Source of the DNA: an uncultured Oscillospiraceae bacterium
GTDB taxonomy: Bacteria > Bacillota > Clostridia > Oscillospirales > Oscillospiraceae
DNA: 64,000 nt
Direction: 5' to 3'
Assembly: GCA_934591845.1 (NCBI GenBank)
Contig: CAKTPO010000004.1
Location: 50,527 to 114,526 of the forward strand
Shown: positions 35,778-45,055 of the stretch, in pieces
How positions within the stretch are numbered: the first letter of the stretch is position 1
How the letters are laid out: the number at the start of each line of letters is the position of its first letter
Notes under the pieces: model-generated
Seen by the model: the letters and a program-made list of their open reading frames with translations, nothing else
What the model was told of the DNA's origin: nothing
The model's database searches: none
Position numbers and translations under genes: made by a program

Positions 35778-38615
35778 TCAATTCACAGGATTCCCAAGAT
35801 AGGACTTTAGGTACTGGCCCGTGTAGCTTTCAGAAACCTGAGCCACCTGTTCCGGGGTGCCGGTGGCTACAATGGTGCCACCGCCGTCACCGCCCTCAGG
35901 GCCAAGGTCAATGATATAGTCGGCGGTTTTGATCACATCCAGGTTGTGCTCAATGACCAACACGGTATTCCCCGCCTCCACCAGTCGGTTCAGAACCTCG
36001 ATCAGCCGGTGGACATCCGCCGCATGGAGGCCCGTGGTGGGTTCATCCAAAATATAGATGGTGCGGCCTGTGGCCGTACGGCTCAGTTCCGTGGCCAGCT
36101 TCACCCGCTGAGCTTCACCGCCGGAGAGGGTGGTACTGGCCTGGCCCAGTTTGATATATCCCAGGCCCACTTCCACCAGCATCTGGGCCTTTTTCCGGAT
36201 TTTGGGGATGTTTTCAAAGAACTCCACCGCTTCCTCACAGGTCATATCCAGCACCTGGGCAATGTTTTTTCCCTTATAAAGCACTTCCAGGGTCTCCCGG
36301 TTATACCTGGCTCCATGGCAGACCTCACAGGGTACATAGACATCCGCCAAAAAGTGCATCTCGATTTTTACCAGGCCGTCACCGGAACAGGCCTCACACC
36401 GGCCACCTTTCACATTGAAGCTGAATCGGCCCGGTCCGTAACCCCGCATTTTGGCATCCGCCGTAGAGGCGAACAAGTCCCGAATGTCGTTGAACAGCCC
36501 CGTATATGTGGCGGGGTTGGAGCGAGGTGTCCGGCCAATGGGGCTCTGGTCAATGTCAATGACCTTATCCAGGTTGGACAGGCCCTCCACACACCGGCAA
36601 GCCCCCGGACGGCACCGGGCATGATTCAGCTTGGAAAGCAGGGTCTTATTCAGCACCTCATTTACAAGACTTGACTTGCCGGAACCGGACACACCGGTGA
36701 CACAGGTCAGTGTTCCCAGAGGGATGGACACGTCCACATTTTTCAGATTGTTTTCTCTGGCCCCTCGAACGGTCAGAAGTTGTCCGTTTCCGGGTCTTCT
36801 GGTTTCCGGTACGGGAATTTTCTTTTTGCCGGAGAGGTACTGCCCCGTAATGGATTCCGGGCAGTCCAGAATATCCTGCAAGCTGCCCGCCGCCACGATT
36901 TTTCCCCCGTGGCTTCCGGCACCCGGGCCTACATCCACAATAAAGTCCGCCGCCCGCATGGTATCCTCGTCATGCTCCACCACGATCAGGGTGTTGCCAA
37001 TATCCCGCAGGTGCTTGAGGGTCGCCAGCAGCTTGTCATTGTCCCGCTGGTGCAGACCGATGGAGGGTTCATCCAGAATGTACAGCACCCCCATCAGGGA
37101 AGAACCGATTTGGGTGGCCAGACGGATACGCTGGCTTTCGCCGCCGGAGAGGGTTCCGGCCCCTCTGGAAAGGGTCAGATAGCTCAGGCCCACATCCGTC
37201 AGGAACCGCAGCCGGGAGGTGATTTCCCGGATGATCTGCTGGGCCACCACCGCCATATTGCCCTCCAGGTGCAGGTTTTCCATAAACGCAAGCTCCTGAA
37301 CCACGCTCATGCGGCAGAACTCCATGATGTTCAGGCCCCCAACCGTCACCGCCAGAGCGATTTCCGAAAGCCGGTCCCCATGGCACTTGGGGCAGGGTGC
37401 CGTGGACATGCACTCCTCCAATTCTTTCCGGGCGGCATCGGACTGGGTTTCCCGATAGCGGCGGGAGACATTGTTTAAAATTCCCTCAAAGGGCTGCTCC
37501 AGGACACCCATGCCGTTTCCCCGGTTGTAAGTCATCCGCAGCTTTTCCGTGCCAGTGCCGTAGAGGATCACCTGCATGGCCTCTTTGCTCAGGGTGTTTA
37601 CAGGGTCTGTCAAAGAGAAATGATATTTCTGAGACAGGGCCTCAAAATACATCCGGAAAATAGAATCCGTCCGGGCATTCTGCCAGCCGGATGCCTGGAT
37701 CGCTCCCTCAAAAATGGACTTTTCTTTGTCCGGAATCACCAGGTCTTCATCTGCGATGAGCTGGAAGCCCAGGCCGGTGCAGCTGGGGCAGGCCCCGCTG
37801 GGGTTATTAAAGGAGAACATTCTGGGTTCCAATTCCGTCAGGCTGATGCCGCAGTCCTCGCAGGCGTAATTCTGAGAAAAACTCAGCTCCCGGTTTTCCT
37901 TGGGAAGCTCAACGGTCACCAGGCCCCCGGAATGGACACAGGCGGTTTCAATGGAGTCCGTCAGACGGCGGCGCAGGCCCTCTTTCAAAACAAGGCGGTC
38001 CACCACCAGTTCAATGGTGTGTTTTTTGTTCTTTTCCAGTTTGATTTCTTCCGTCAGATCATAAAGGATACCATCGACCCTGACCCGGGAAAAGCCCTGC
38101 TTCCGGGCATCCTCCAGGACTTTCACGTGTTCGCCCTTTTTCCCCCGGATCACCGGGGACAGCACCACAAACCGGGTCCCCTCCCCCAGGGCCTCTATCC
38201 GGTCTACGATCTGGTCAATGGTCTGGCGGCGAATTTCCTTGCCGCACTTGGGGCAATGGGGGATGCCCACTCTGGCCCACAGCAGACGCAGATAGTCATA
38301 AATCTCCGTCACCGTTCCCACGGTAGACCGGGGGCTTTTGGAGGTGGTTTTCTGGTCAATGGAAATGGCCGGGGACAGGCCCTCAATGGCATCTACATCC
38401 GGCTTTTCCATCTGACCCAAGAACTGCCGGGCGTAGGAGCTGAGACTCTCCACATACCGCCGCTGGCCCTCGGCATAGATGGTATCAAAGGCCAGGCTGG
38501 ATTTGCCGGAGCCGCTGAGGCCGGTAAAGACCACCATTTTGTCTCTGGGGATGGTCACATCCACATTTTTCAAATTGTTTTCCCGGGCACCCCGGATGAT
38601 GATTTTGTCGTTCAT
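35778..38615 (-). CDS. uvrA: Excinuclease ABC subunit A
   Basis: 945 residues, normal for UvrA: two ABC ATPase halves with Walker [14 protein letters not shown] and [13 protein letters not shown], two LSGGE(S/A)QR signatures, and zinc motifs CPKC...CxxC (ATP-binding side), CEDC...CPSC and CEAC...CEVC. It detects bulky DNA damage and loads UvrB. Its own promoter lies at 38676-38704; uvrB is 2 kb away in a separate operon on the same strand. Confidence 0.98.
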   Translation of the reverse strand: MNDKIIIRGARENNLKNVDVTIPRDKMVVFTGLSGSGKSSLAFDTIYAEGQRRYVESLSSYARQFLGQMEKPDVDAIEGLSPAISIDQKTTSKSPRSTVGTVTEIYDYLRLLWARVGIPHCPKCGKEIRRQTIDQIVDRIEALGEGTRFVVLSPVIRGKKGEHVKVLEDARKQGFSRVRVDGILYDLTEEIKLEKNKKHTIELVVDRLVLKEGLRRRLTDSIETACVHSGGLVTVELPKENRELSFSQNYACEDCGISLTELEPRMFSFNNPSGACPSCTGLGFQLIADEDLVIPDKEKSIFEGAIQASGWQNARTDSIFRMYFEALSQKYHFSLTDPVNTLSKEAMQVILYGTGTEKLRMTYNRGNGMGVLEQPFEGILNNVSRRYRETQSDAARKELEECMSTAPCPKCHGDRLSEIALAVTVGGLNIMEFCRMSVVQELAFMENLHLEGNMAVVAQQIIREITSRLRFLTDVGLSYLTLSRGAGTLSGGESQRIRLATQIGSSLMGVLYILDEPSIGLHQRDNDKLLATLKHLRDIGNTLIVVEHDEDTMRAADFIVDVGPGAGSHGGKIVAAGSLQDILDCPESITGQYLSGKKKIPVPETRRPGNGQLLTVRGARENNLKNVDVSIPLGTLTCVTGVSGSGKSSLVNEVLNKTLLSKLNHARCRPGACRCVEGLSNLDKVIDIDQSPIGRTPRSNPATYTGLFNDIRDLFASTADAKMRGYGPGRFSFNVKGGRCEACSGDGLVKIEMHFLADVYVPCEVCHGARYNRETLEVLYKGKNIAQVLDMTCEEAVEFFENIPKIRKKAQMLVEVGLGYIKLGQASTTLSGGEAQRVKLATELSRTATGRTIYILDEPTTGLHAADVHRLIEVLNRLVEAGNTVLVIEHNLDVIKTADYIIDLGPEGGDGGGTIVATGTPEQVAQVSESYTGQYLKSYLGNPVN

Positions 38616-38675
38616 AGACTACCTCGTTTTTTGTTGACCCCAGTACGCAGCCGGTGATCTAAAAGCATTCGATAT

Positions 38676-38704
38676 ATTATACCACGAAATGATTCTTTCT
38701 ACAA
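38676..38704 (-). promoter_or_regulatory. Promoter of uvrA
   Basis: On the minus strand TTGTAG (38699-38704), 17-bp spacer, TATAAT (38676-38681). A small palindrome ACGAA-TT-TTCGT (38716-38727) lies upstream of the -35. Confidence 0.75.
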
Positions 38705-38831
38705 GGGATTTTCAAACGAATTTTCGTCTCATTATATAATAGAACGCAGAAGGAAAGTAACCGTCAAATCCAGCCCCGGCTTGAAAGGTGCTCTCTAATA
38801 TGAAACAATACTCTCATATAGTAGCGGATAG

Positions 38832-38850
38832 TATATGCGATTAGCATATA
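38832..38850. repeat. Inverted repeat near the IS66 scar
   Basis: Perfect 7-bp arms TATATGC / GCATATA with a 5-base centre, about 60 bases before the IS66 remnant. Role unknown. Confidence 0.5.
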
Positions 38851-38913
38851 GTCGTAGTAATCTGGCGGATCCGACATATGGGGGTATTTTTCCTGGGCAG
38901 CGAATTGCAGACA

Positions 38914-39247
38914 ATGAACGGTCAGAATAAACCGGCACTTTGGGCAGAGCGTGTATCTGCCTGCCGGAGCAGTGATCTAAGCGTAAGAGACTGGTGTAAG
39001 GAAAATGATATCTGCGAGCAGACCTATTACCGGTGGCAGACGTCGGGACCGGACCAAGGCGCTGTACTGGGAAGGCGACGGATTTGTGCTGCTTTACAAG
39101 CGGCTTGAGTCCGGTTCTTACCAATGGCCACGGTCTGAAACAGAAGCCAAAGCCCTGACACCTCAGCAATACCGTTGGCTCATGGAGGAGTTAAGCATTG
39201 ACCAGCCCAAGGCACATAAGACCGTAAATACTTTGGAAATAGCTTGA
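38914..39247 (+). pseudogene. IS66 scar: tnpA head fused out of frame to tnpB tail
   Basis: From 38914 one frame encodes an IS66 TnpA head (NGQNKPALWAERV...ENDICEQTYYRWQ). After about base 39040 the homology passes to another frame, which gives the TnpB tail (RRRDRTKALYWEGDGF, LTPQQYRWLMEELSIDQPKAH). The rest of tnpA, the junction and the start of tnpB are missing, so one deletion joined the two genes. No transposase gene follows. It marks the left edge of the LytTR/ABC island. Confidence 0.88.
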
Positions 39248-39284
39248 AAAACTATAAGTTTTTCTGTACTTTCAGACAGAAATA

Positions 39285-39391
39285 TGGTATAATAATCTCT
39301 CCTGCAGCTTGCAATTGCAATTTGCGATTTATATTGAAAGACCGACTTTTGAGAAATGTTTCTGTTATTTTTTGCAGGGTTATGATATAAT
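39285..39391 (+). promoter_or_regulatory. Two extended -10 promoters before the LytTR regulator
   Basis: TG-n-TATAAT occurs twice, at 39285-39293 and 39383-39391, each with a poor -35. A palindrome TTGCAATTGCAA lies between them at 39309-39320. The sequence here is clearly AT-rich. Confidence 0.55.
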
Positions 39392-39428
39392 AAAGCGCAA
39401 AATATGAAAGCCTATTGTTGTTTTCTGC

Positions 39429-39447
39429 CTGACAACAAGGTTGTCAG
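39429..39447 (+). promoter_or_regulatory. Leader hairpin before the LytTR regulator
   Basis: A perfect 8-bp stem CTGACAAC / GTTGTCAG with a 3-base loop in the roughly 95-base leader, ahead of the ribosome site at 39478-39484. Confidence 0.5.
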
Positions 39448-39493
39448 CTATGGATGGTTACGACAGAGAATAAAAGTGGAAGGGTGTGGTACA

Positions 39494-40204
39494 GTGCCCA
39501 AAATTTTGCTTGTAGAAGATAATCAGGCCGCCGTTGTAAAAATCAGACAGTTTATAGAAAATATAGATACTGCTCTTGAACTTTTGACTTGCAAAGAGGC
39601 TGGTGCGGCTTATATTCTTGCGCAAAAGCAAAAAGTGGATTTGTTCATTCTGGACATTCAATTGAAGGACTATAAGGGAACCAGTCTGGCCGCCCAACTG
39701 CGCGGTTTGCCGGAATATAAATACACGCCGATTATTTTTGAAAGTGCTTTGGCCGGAGAAGAACTGTCTGCTTACCGGGAGGTGAAGTGCTACGGATTCT
39801 TGATTAAGCCTTATACCGAAGCAGAATTTCGCGCCGTCCTTTGTGATGCTCTGGGACTTTCCGCGCATCTGCATCAGGAGGAAAAACATATTCAGATTGA
39901 GCAAAAGCAGTTTATTCTGGACTATCCTGTGTCAGAAATCGCATATGTGGAGGCATTTGGGAAAAAACTTACCATTCATACCCGGAATGCTCTTTCCGGA
40001 ATGAAAGAAGATGTTATTTCAGGTTATACACTGATTCGCTTTTTACAGCTGATCGATGATCCGAAAGTTGTGCAGTGTCATAAAAGCATTCTGGTCAATA
40101 CGGCATACATTGATCGAATCGATAAAGCAGGAAAAGAAATCATACTGAAAGGCTCTGCGGAAAGGCTGCCGGTGGGCAACAAGTATCAGTCCGCACTCTG
40201 GTAA
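39494..40204 (+). CDS. LytTR-family response regulator of the island
   Basis: 236 residues: receiver domain with ED at 8-9, D54 in LFILDIQLKD and IKPYTEAEF, and a LytTR domain from about residue 130 (VSEIAYVEAFGKKLTIHT, VQCHKSILVN). The chosen start is GTG 39494 with GGAAGGG upstream, giving a normal receiver start MPKILLVED; the ATG at 39404 would add 30 untypical residues. Its stop overlaps the kinase start (TAATG). With kinase and ABC genes it forms a self-contained sense-and-export module. Confidence 0.87.
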   Translation: MPKILLVEDNQAAVVKIRQFIENIDTALELLTCKEAGAAYILAQKQKVDLFILDIQLKDYKGTSLAAQLRGLPEYKYTPIIFESALAGEELSAYREVKCYGFLIKPYTEAEFRAVLCDALGLSAHLHQEEKHIQIEQKQFILDYPVSEIAYVEAFGKKLTIHTRNALSGMKEDVISGYTLIRFLQLIDDPKVVQCHKSILVNTAYIDRIDKAGKEIILKGSAERLPVGNKYQSALW

Positions 40205-41526
40205 TGTCCATGCAGGATACGTTTTTATATTTTCTTTCCATGTTGGTGGAATCAATCGCTCTTTCGTGCTGTATTCTGGCCGTGTTCAGAGATCAAAAGG
40301 ATTTGAGGAAAAAAGATTTCATTCTTGTTCCTTCAGTTTCTCTTTGTCTGCTCATAGCCAGATCCAGCTATGGTGGGGCATCTCCCGGTTTTCATCTCAC
40401 GCAAGGCTTTTTTCTGGCTCCGGCAGACAATTTCCCAATCCTGCTGATTCTGCTGATGGGACTTTTATTGCTGACCAGCACTCTGTTGAATACGCAGGAT
40501 GGCGGACGCACATTCTGCGGTACAATGGCGGCCTTTTCTTTATATTTGTTATGCCACTTCTGCGCAGTTATCTTTGCGAGCCTTTTCAACTTGACAAGCG
40601 CTGGTATCGCTGTTGTGAGCAGTGCTGTTACCTTGCTGCTATGTATCTTCGTGGTGTGCATGCCCTGGTTTCAGGGGCTTCGCAGCGCACTGCGAACAGG
40701 CTCTTTTCTGGTGCAGATTCTCTCAATAAATGTTACTTTATTTTTTGCGGCTGTCTGCGCACGCACATCCTTTGACCCGATTCGTTTTATGGCGCATTGG
40801 AAGTTCATTGCCTTTTTGCTTCTGCCACTCCTTTTTCTGGACATCGTTTTATGGATGATAAACACCCGACAGGAGGAACAGCGGAAACAAATCAGAATGA
40901 CGGAGCAGTATGTTCCGATTGTAGAGGAACTGATTTCACAGGTTCGGGCAAGGCAGCATGAATTTAATAACCGAATGATGGCCATCGAGGCAGCTGTTTC
41001 TTCGGCAGAAAGCCTGCCGGAAGCACAGGAAGCTGTTGCGTTACTGACAAAGGGGCTTGTGCTGAGCGCGAACGACAGCATGCTGCTGGCCTGTGACAGC
41101 AAAATCATTTCCGGTTTTGTTTTCGGGAAGATCAAGCAGGCGGAAATTTCCGGTTTGGACATCCGCCTTCAAATTTCTACCAGTTTTAAGAAGACAAGCA
41201 TTCCTGAAACGGTATGGATCGAACTGATTGGAATCCTACTGGATAATGCCTTAGAGGCATCCAAACAGGGAGATACCATTTATCTTGAAAGCTGCCAGGC
41301 GGAAAGTGTTACGGAGCTTTGGGTATGCAATCCGCATCAGCCTCTGTCCGGGACAGAGTTTATGCGTCTGTTCGCGAAAGGCGTTTCCACAAAGGTGGGG
41401 AACTCTCGCGGATATGGGCTGTATCAGCTTATGCAGATCACCGAACACTATCGCGGCAAGATTCTGACCCGGAACGAAATCCGAAGTGATCGGAATTATG
41501 TGGTGTTCGGCGTTCGGTTTTCATGA
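40204..41526 (+). CDS. Membrane GHKL sensor histidine kinase (AgrC-like)
   Basis: 440 residues: six or so membrane helices in the first 220 residues, then a coiled linker, the acceptor His in ARQHEFNNRM, N box LLDNALEAS and G box SRGYGLYQL. This is the layout of peptide-sensing AgrC-type kinases, although no AgrD-like precursor gene was found nearby. ATG 40204 overlaps the regulator stop, so the pair is coupled. The ligand is unknown. Confidence 0.88.
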   Translation: MSMQDTFLYFLSMLVESIALSCCILAVFRDQKDLRKKDFILVPSVSLCLLIARSSYGGASPGFHLTQGFFLAPADNFPILLILLMGLLLLTSTLLNTQDGGRTFCGTMAAFSLYLLCHFCAVIFASLFNLTSAGIAVVSSAVTLLLCIFVVCMPWFQGLRSALRTGSFLVQILSINVTLFFAAVCARTSFDPIRFMAHWKFIAFLLLPLLFLDIVLWMINTRQEEQRKQIRMTEQYVPIVEELISQVRARQHEFNNRMMAIEAAVSSAESLPEAQEAVALLTKGLVLSANDSMLLACDSKIISGFVFGKIKQAEISGLDIRLQISTSFKKTSIPETVWIELIGILLDNALEASKQGDTIYLESCQAESVTELWVCNPHQPLSGTEFMRLFAKGVSTKVGNSRGYGLYQLMQITEHYRGKILTRNEIRSDRNYVVFGVRFS

Positions 41527-41537
41527 ATATGCGGTAT

Positions 41538-41591
41538 GAACAATGGTTTTGTGGGAATGAAATTCGTTTTATTCCCACAAAACCATTGTTC
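41538..41591. repeat. 21-bp perfect inverted repeat between kinase and ABC operon
   Basis: Arms 41538-41558 and 41571-41591 match perfectly, around a 12-base centre. No proper T run follows (GTTTCC), so it is a poor terminator. It ends 12 bases before the -35 of the ABC promoter, a position suited to an activator site or an insulating hairpin. Confidence 0.85.
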
Positions 41592-41603
41592 GTTTCCATA
41601 GGG

Positions 41604-41632
41604 TTGTAGTCCGAAAGAGGATTGCGTATAAT
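41604..41632 (+). promoter_or_regulatory. Promoter of the island ABC operon
   Basis: TTGTAG (41604-41609), 17-bp spacer, TATAAT (41627-41632), then AAAGGAGGGG before ATG 41662. Confidence 0.8.
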
Positions 41633-41661
41633 ACACACAAACAAAGGAGGGGACGATTTCA

Positions 41662-42417
41662 ATGTTTCGACTTATGAAAAATGAATGGAAAAAGATATGG
41701 ATACCGGTGCTGCTGACTTTGATTGTCGTTACCGTGGCAGCGTGTACTATGACGGCCACGATATATCCGGATTATTCGCTTACCTACACATTGGATGCAT
41801 GGGAGGTTGGAACAGAGTATCTTTCTCTGCTATATCCTCTGTTTGTGGTTCTGCCTGTATGCTGGAATCTGCATCAGGAACGAAAAAACAATTTTCTCGT
41901 CTATGTACAGCCCCGTGTGCCTATGAGGAAATACCTCTGGGTCAAGTGGATGGTCTATGCAATCAGCGCATTTTGCATCATCACAATTCCCTACATTCTC
42001 TCGGCAGTTACGGCCTTACGCATTGATCCTCGTCTGGATGCCCTCAATATGGGAAATCGCATTTTTGAAAACACCTATTCGGAGCACCCTGTAGTTTACG
42101 CGGTGACGCTCTCTGTTTTCAGAGGCCTGCTCGGCGTTTTGGTGATGACAATGGGCTTCTTTTTAGCCATGTATTGTGAAAATATTTTTGTTGTACTGAC
42201 GGGGCCGTTCCTATATACGATTTTGGAGAATTTTGTGCTTGCGATTTTGGGAGTTCCACAATATCGGCTGGTGACGGCGTTTGACCCTGACTGTTTGAGC
42301 CCAGAAGTTATTACAACAATGTCCTTTGTCGCCGGCCCTTCCTTATTGGCTGCCGTTATCACACTGCTGGCAATCTACTTTTCCAAGGTAAAAAAGGAAA
42401 AGGTGGTCAAGATATGA
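41662..42417 (+). CDS. ABC-2-type permease subunit
   Basis: 251 residues with six predicted membrane helices: FRLMKNEWKKIWIPVLL at the start, as in lantibiotic-immunity-type permeases, a loop with NNFLVYVQPRVPMRKYLWVKW, and a basic tail KVKKEKVVKI. No ATPase motif. It overlaps the next permease by 4 bases (ATGA). The operon has its own promoter, consistent with induction by the adjacent two-component system. Exported substrate unknown. Confidence 0.8.
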   Translation: MFRLMKNEWKKIWIPVLLTLIVVTVAACTMTATIYPDYSLTYTLDAWEVGTEYLSLLYPLFVVLPVCWNLHQERKNNFLVYVQPRVPMRKYLWVKWMVYAISAFCIITIPYILSAVTALRIDPRLDALNMGNRIFENTYSEHPVVYAVTLSVFRGLLGVLVMTMGFFLAMYCENIFVVLTGPFLYTILENFVLAILGVPQYRLVTAFDPDCLSPEVITTMSFVAGPSLLAAVITLLAIYFSKVKKEKVVKI

Positions 42418-43916
42418 TTCCCTTGATTTGGAAGAATATCAGGTTGCTGGGAATCGGAAAAAACTTGTTCCTGTTTATTGGCTGCTTTCTCTTCTCTTTC
42501 AGTTCACGGGGCGGTACGGTATTGAGTTTTGAGCAGCATTTGCTGTCAGGAACAACAGACCACTACTATCTGATATTTTTCCTTATGCCTTTGATTCTCC
42601 TGAGCTGCTTGCCTTTGGCAGAAGATGATCCACCCTATGTAATTTTCCGCTTTGGAAGTTACCGCCACTATTTTATTCGGAAATGGATCAGCCTTGGCGT
42701 ACTGCCTGCCATTTTGGTGCTGGTTCAGCTGGCGGCAATCCTGTTGTCCGGAGTGGGGCTTTCCATGGAAAACACATGGCGGCTTCCTGTCGGGAGTTTG
42801 GAAGCGGAGCTTTTTGAAGCGCTCAGTCAGGTGTTTTCCTCCCCGCTGACAGCGTTTGCGGGCTGTACCGGGTACTTATTTCTTGGAATCTGGCTGATTT
42901 CCGGTCTTTGCATGTGGTTAGCTCATTTTGCCGGCCATAAACACTCTGTGCGGATTGTGGTCGGTCTCTATGTTCTTTCGATTTTATGGGTTAAGGTACC
43001 GGGCATTCATGCTTTCCCTATTACGGGACTCAACCATCTGCTGATTCTTCATCATAATTTGGGAATACCACATCGTTGGCTCGTTACTGGAATTACCGCG
43101 GCGTTGCTGGCATTGTTTTTGATCGGAAGCGTCTATTTTCCGTCAAAAAGAAAGTTGTTAGGAAAATCACAAAAAAGAAGAGGTGTTCAGGCGTACTACC
43201 AGAGGGTGCTGTTCCAAAAACAGGATGTCATGATTTTATGCGGTGTTGTGCTGGGAATGACCGTATATAAGGGGCTGAGCGGGTCTGAACTGTCCTCCGG
43301 GCAGGAATGGGTCTATCGCCTTTTCTCTGGCCATGGAACCGGATCCTTTCATATCCTGGCATTTCTGGAAATGCTGCTGGTGAATACGGCGCCTCTTTAT
43401 TTGATTGCTGTATTTGCAGAGGCCAGCGTCAGCGAACAATCCACTTTCGTATCAGTTCGATCGAATAGCCGAAAAGAGATGTTTCATGGAATACTCAGGA
43501 CAGTCATCAAATTTATTGCCATCTATCCAGTCCTTTGGTTCCTGGCAGGACTGACAGGTGGGCTCATCTTTGCGGACAGGATGGATCTGATTGCGATACA
43601 ATTTTTAGTAGAATGTGTTGCTTTCAAATTTCTGGATGTTCTGCTGCAGACACTTGTTATGCTTTTTTGCTATCTGGTGACAAGGCAAATTACAGTAGGC
43701 TTTTTAGCAATCCTTGCCGGGAATTTTTTGTGTGTAATTCCGCAAAATTGGGTACATTATCTGCCCTTTGGCTTGTCCGGAACAGTAAGGGTTGACTGGG
43801 ATTCCTTCGGCATGGGAATCCCGGCCGGGATGGCGATGATGATTCTGATAGGGTGCCTGGCTGTTACATTGAGTCTGCTGGAATTGCTTGGCTCTAATAA
43901 CTTACTTGGGAGGTAA
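42414..43916 (+). CDS. Large polytopic membrane protein, second permease of the ABC system
   Basis: 500 residues with around twelve hydrophobic segments and a cytoplasmic, basic loop in the middle (about 238-262, SKRKLLGKSQKRRGVQAY). No known motif was recognised; its place between a permease and the ATPase makes it the second membrane partner. Its double size suggests fusion of two six-helix units. It stops 5 bases before the ATPase start. Confidence 0.75.
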   Translation: MIPLIWKNIRLLGIGKNLFLFIGCFLFSFSSRGGTVLSFEQHLLSGTTDHYYLIFFLMPLILLSCLPLAEDDPPYVIFRFGSYRHYFIRKWISLGVLPAILVLVQLAAILLSGVGLSMENTWRLPVGSLEAELFEALSQVFSSPLTAFAGCTGYLFLGIWLISGLCMWLAHFAGHKHSVRIVVGLYVLSILWVKVPGIHAFPITGLNHLLILHHNLGIPHRWLVTGITAALLALFLIGSVYFPSKRKLLGKSQKRRGVQAYYQRVLFQKQDVMILCGVVLGMTVYKGLSGSELSSGQEWVYRLFSGHGTGSFHILAFLEMLLVNTAPLYLIAVFAEASVSEQSTFVSVRSNSRKEMFHGILRTVIKFIAIYPVLWFLAGLTGGLIFADRMDLIAIQFLVECVAFKFLDVLLQTLVMLFCYLVTRQITVGFLAILAGNFLCVIPQNWVHYLPFGLSGTVRVDWDSFGMGIPAGMAMMILIGCLAVTLSLLELLGSNNLLGR

Positions 43917-43921
43917 ACTTT

Positions 43922-44599
43922 ATGCGTTCCTATATTGAAGTAGAAAATGTATCCAAAGGATTCGGAAAAAAAACGATTCTGGAAAATATTTCGCTGTCCG
44001 TAGAACAGGGACAGACAATCGGTCTGGTAGGCGCAAATGGAAGCGGTAAGTCCGTTCTGTTCAAAATACTTTGCGGTTTCGAGAAGCCGGATTCCGGCAG
44101 TGTGTCCATTCGCGGAAAGCAACTTGGTAAAAACGGCAGAGATTTTCCGGAAAACGTGGGCGTCTTTATCAATGCTCCCGGTTTCATTGGAATGTACAGT
44201 GGCCTTCAGAATTTGAAGTTTCTGGCTGATATTCAGGGGAAAATCTCCGAGCCGGAGATCCAGGAAGCAATGGGAAAAGTTGGTCTTGATCCTGAAAACA
44301 AAACAAAAGTGAGCAACTATTCCCTTGGCATGAAGCAAAAGCTGGGACTTGCACAGGCTATTATGGAGGGGCAGGATATTCTGGTGCTGGACGAACCTTT
44401 CAATGCACTGGATTATCACACTTACCAGGATGTAAAATCCATTATCCGAATGCTAAAAGCCGAGGGAAAAACAATTTTCCTGACATCCCACCACTATAAA
44501 GATCTTGAACAGCTCTGTGACATCATCTATGCGATTGAAAACTGTCAGTTGATTCCGATTACTCCGGAAATCGTGGCACATTATCAGGAAGGGGAATAA
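43922..44599 (+). CDS. ABC transporter ATP-binding protein
   Basis: 225 residues with Walker A GANGSGKS, signature YSLGMKQ (the LSxGM variant found in immunity and drug exporters), Walker B ILVLDEPFNALD and the switch His in LTSHHYKD. It drives the two permeases encoded just before it. GGGAGG precedes ATG 43922. This is the last intact gene of the island; gene fragments begin some 35 bases after its stop. Confidence 0.92.
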   Translation: MRSYIEVENVSKGFGKKTILENISLSVEQGQTIGLVGANGSGKSVLFKILCGFEKPDSGSVSIRGKQLGKNGRDFPENVGVFINAPGFIGMYSGLQNLKFLADIQGKISEPEIQEAMGKVGLDPENKTKVSNYSLGMKQKLGLAQAIMEGQDILVLDEPFNALDYHTYQDVKSIIRMLKAEGKTIFLTSHHYKDLEQLCDIIYAIENCQLIPITPEIVAHYQEGE

Positions 44600-44633
44600 G
44601 TTTTTTCGTGAGCTGACGGCATGAAAGTACTTG

Positions 44634-44829
44634 GGAGGCATAGGCTTCCAAAGCGTGGGTGACGGCGTCGATACCGGAGGCGGCGGTGAGGCCCCGGGGG
44701 GCGTTCATCATCATGTCCGCGTCCACAATGGCCATCTTGGGCAGCAGCTCATAGTCGGCCAAGAGGATATTTGACGCCTGTGGATTCGTCCGTAATGACC
44801 GCAAAGGGCGTCACTTCGGAGCCGGTGAT
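44634..44829 (-). pseudogene. Internal fragment of an iron-dependent alcohol dehydrogenase (AdhE-type)
   Basis: On the minus strand one frame gives TGSEVTPFAVITDESTGVKYPL and the adjoining frame continues ADYELLPKMAIVDADMMMN and SGIDAVTHALEAYAS, including the iron-site His. A one-base insertion between the two halves breaks the frame. This is only about 65 codons out of a gene of several hundred, with no start or stop, so it is debris. Confidence 0.85.
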
Positions 44830-44937
44830 TTTGCTTATGATTTGGGCGAACACAAATCGGATGATGACCTGCGGGCTTCCATGGCCGATGCCCTGGACGA
44901 CTTCTTTGGAAATCGCCAGGACTGCGATATTTTCTAA
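44824..44937 (+). pseudogene. C-terminal tail of an unidentified plus-strand protein
   Basis: A frame with an acidic, protein-like end (SDDDLRASMADALDDFFGN...CDIF) stops at 44937 and is followed by a terminator. It has no start of its own, and its upstream neighbour is the antisense adhE fragment. It is probably the end of a gene whose body was lost; I do not recognise the family. Confidence 0.4.
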
Positions 44938-44945
44938 ATTCAGCA

Positions 44946-44973
44946 ATGCCACCGAATCTCGGTAGCATTTTTT
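44946..44973 (+). terminator. Terminator after the plus-strand tail fragment
   Basis: ATGC-ACCGA paired with TCGGT-GCAT (one internal mismatch), 3-base loop, then six T. Confidence 0.7.
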
Positions 44974-45003
44974 GACGAGTATTTTATGTCCGTTTGACGG
45001 TTA

Positions 45004-45042
45004 CGAAGGAAAGGACGTACCGCATTTTTCAGCGGCACGCCC
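45004..45042 (-). terminator. Terminator of the nifS-iscU-rrf2 operon
   Basis: On the minus strand an 11-bp stem with G-U pairs (GGGCGTGCCGC / GCGGTACGTCC) is followed by TTTCCTT, 14 bases past the rrf2 stop. Confidence 0.55.
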
Positions 45043-45055
45043 TTTTGATATTGGG

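Noticed and set aside
38716..38727. Possible LexA box upstream of uvrA
   Set aside because: ACGAA-TT-TTCGT does not fit the GAAC-N4-GTTC or related clostridial consensus, and no copy was seen before radC-uvrB.
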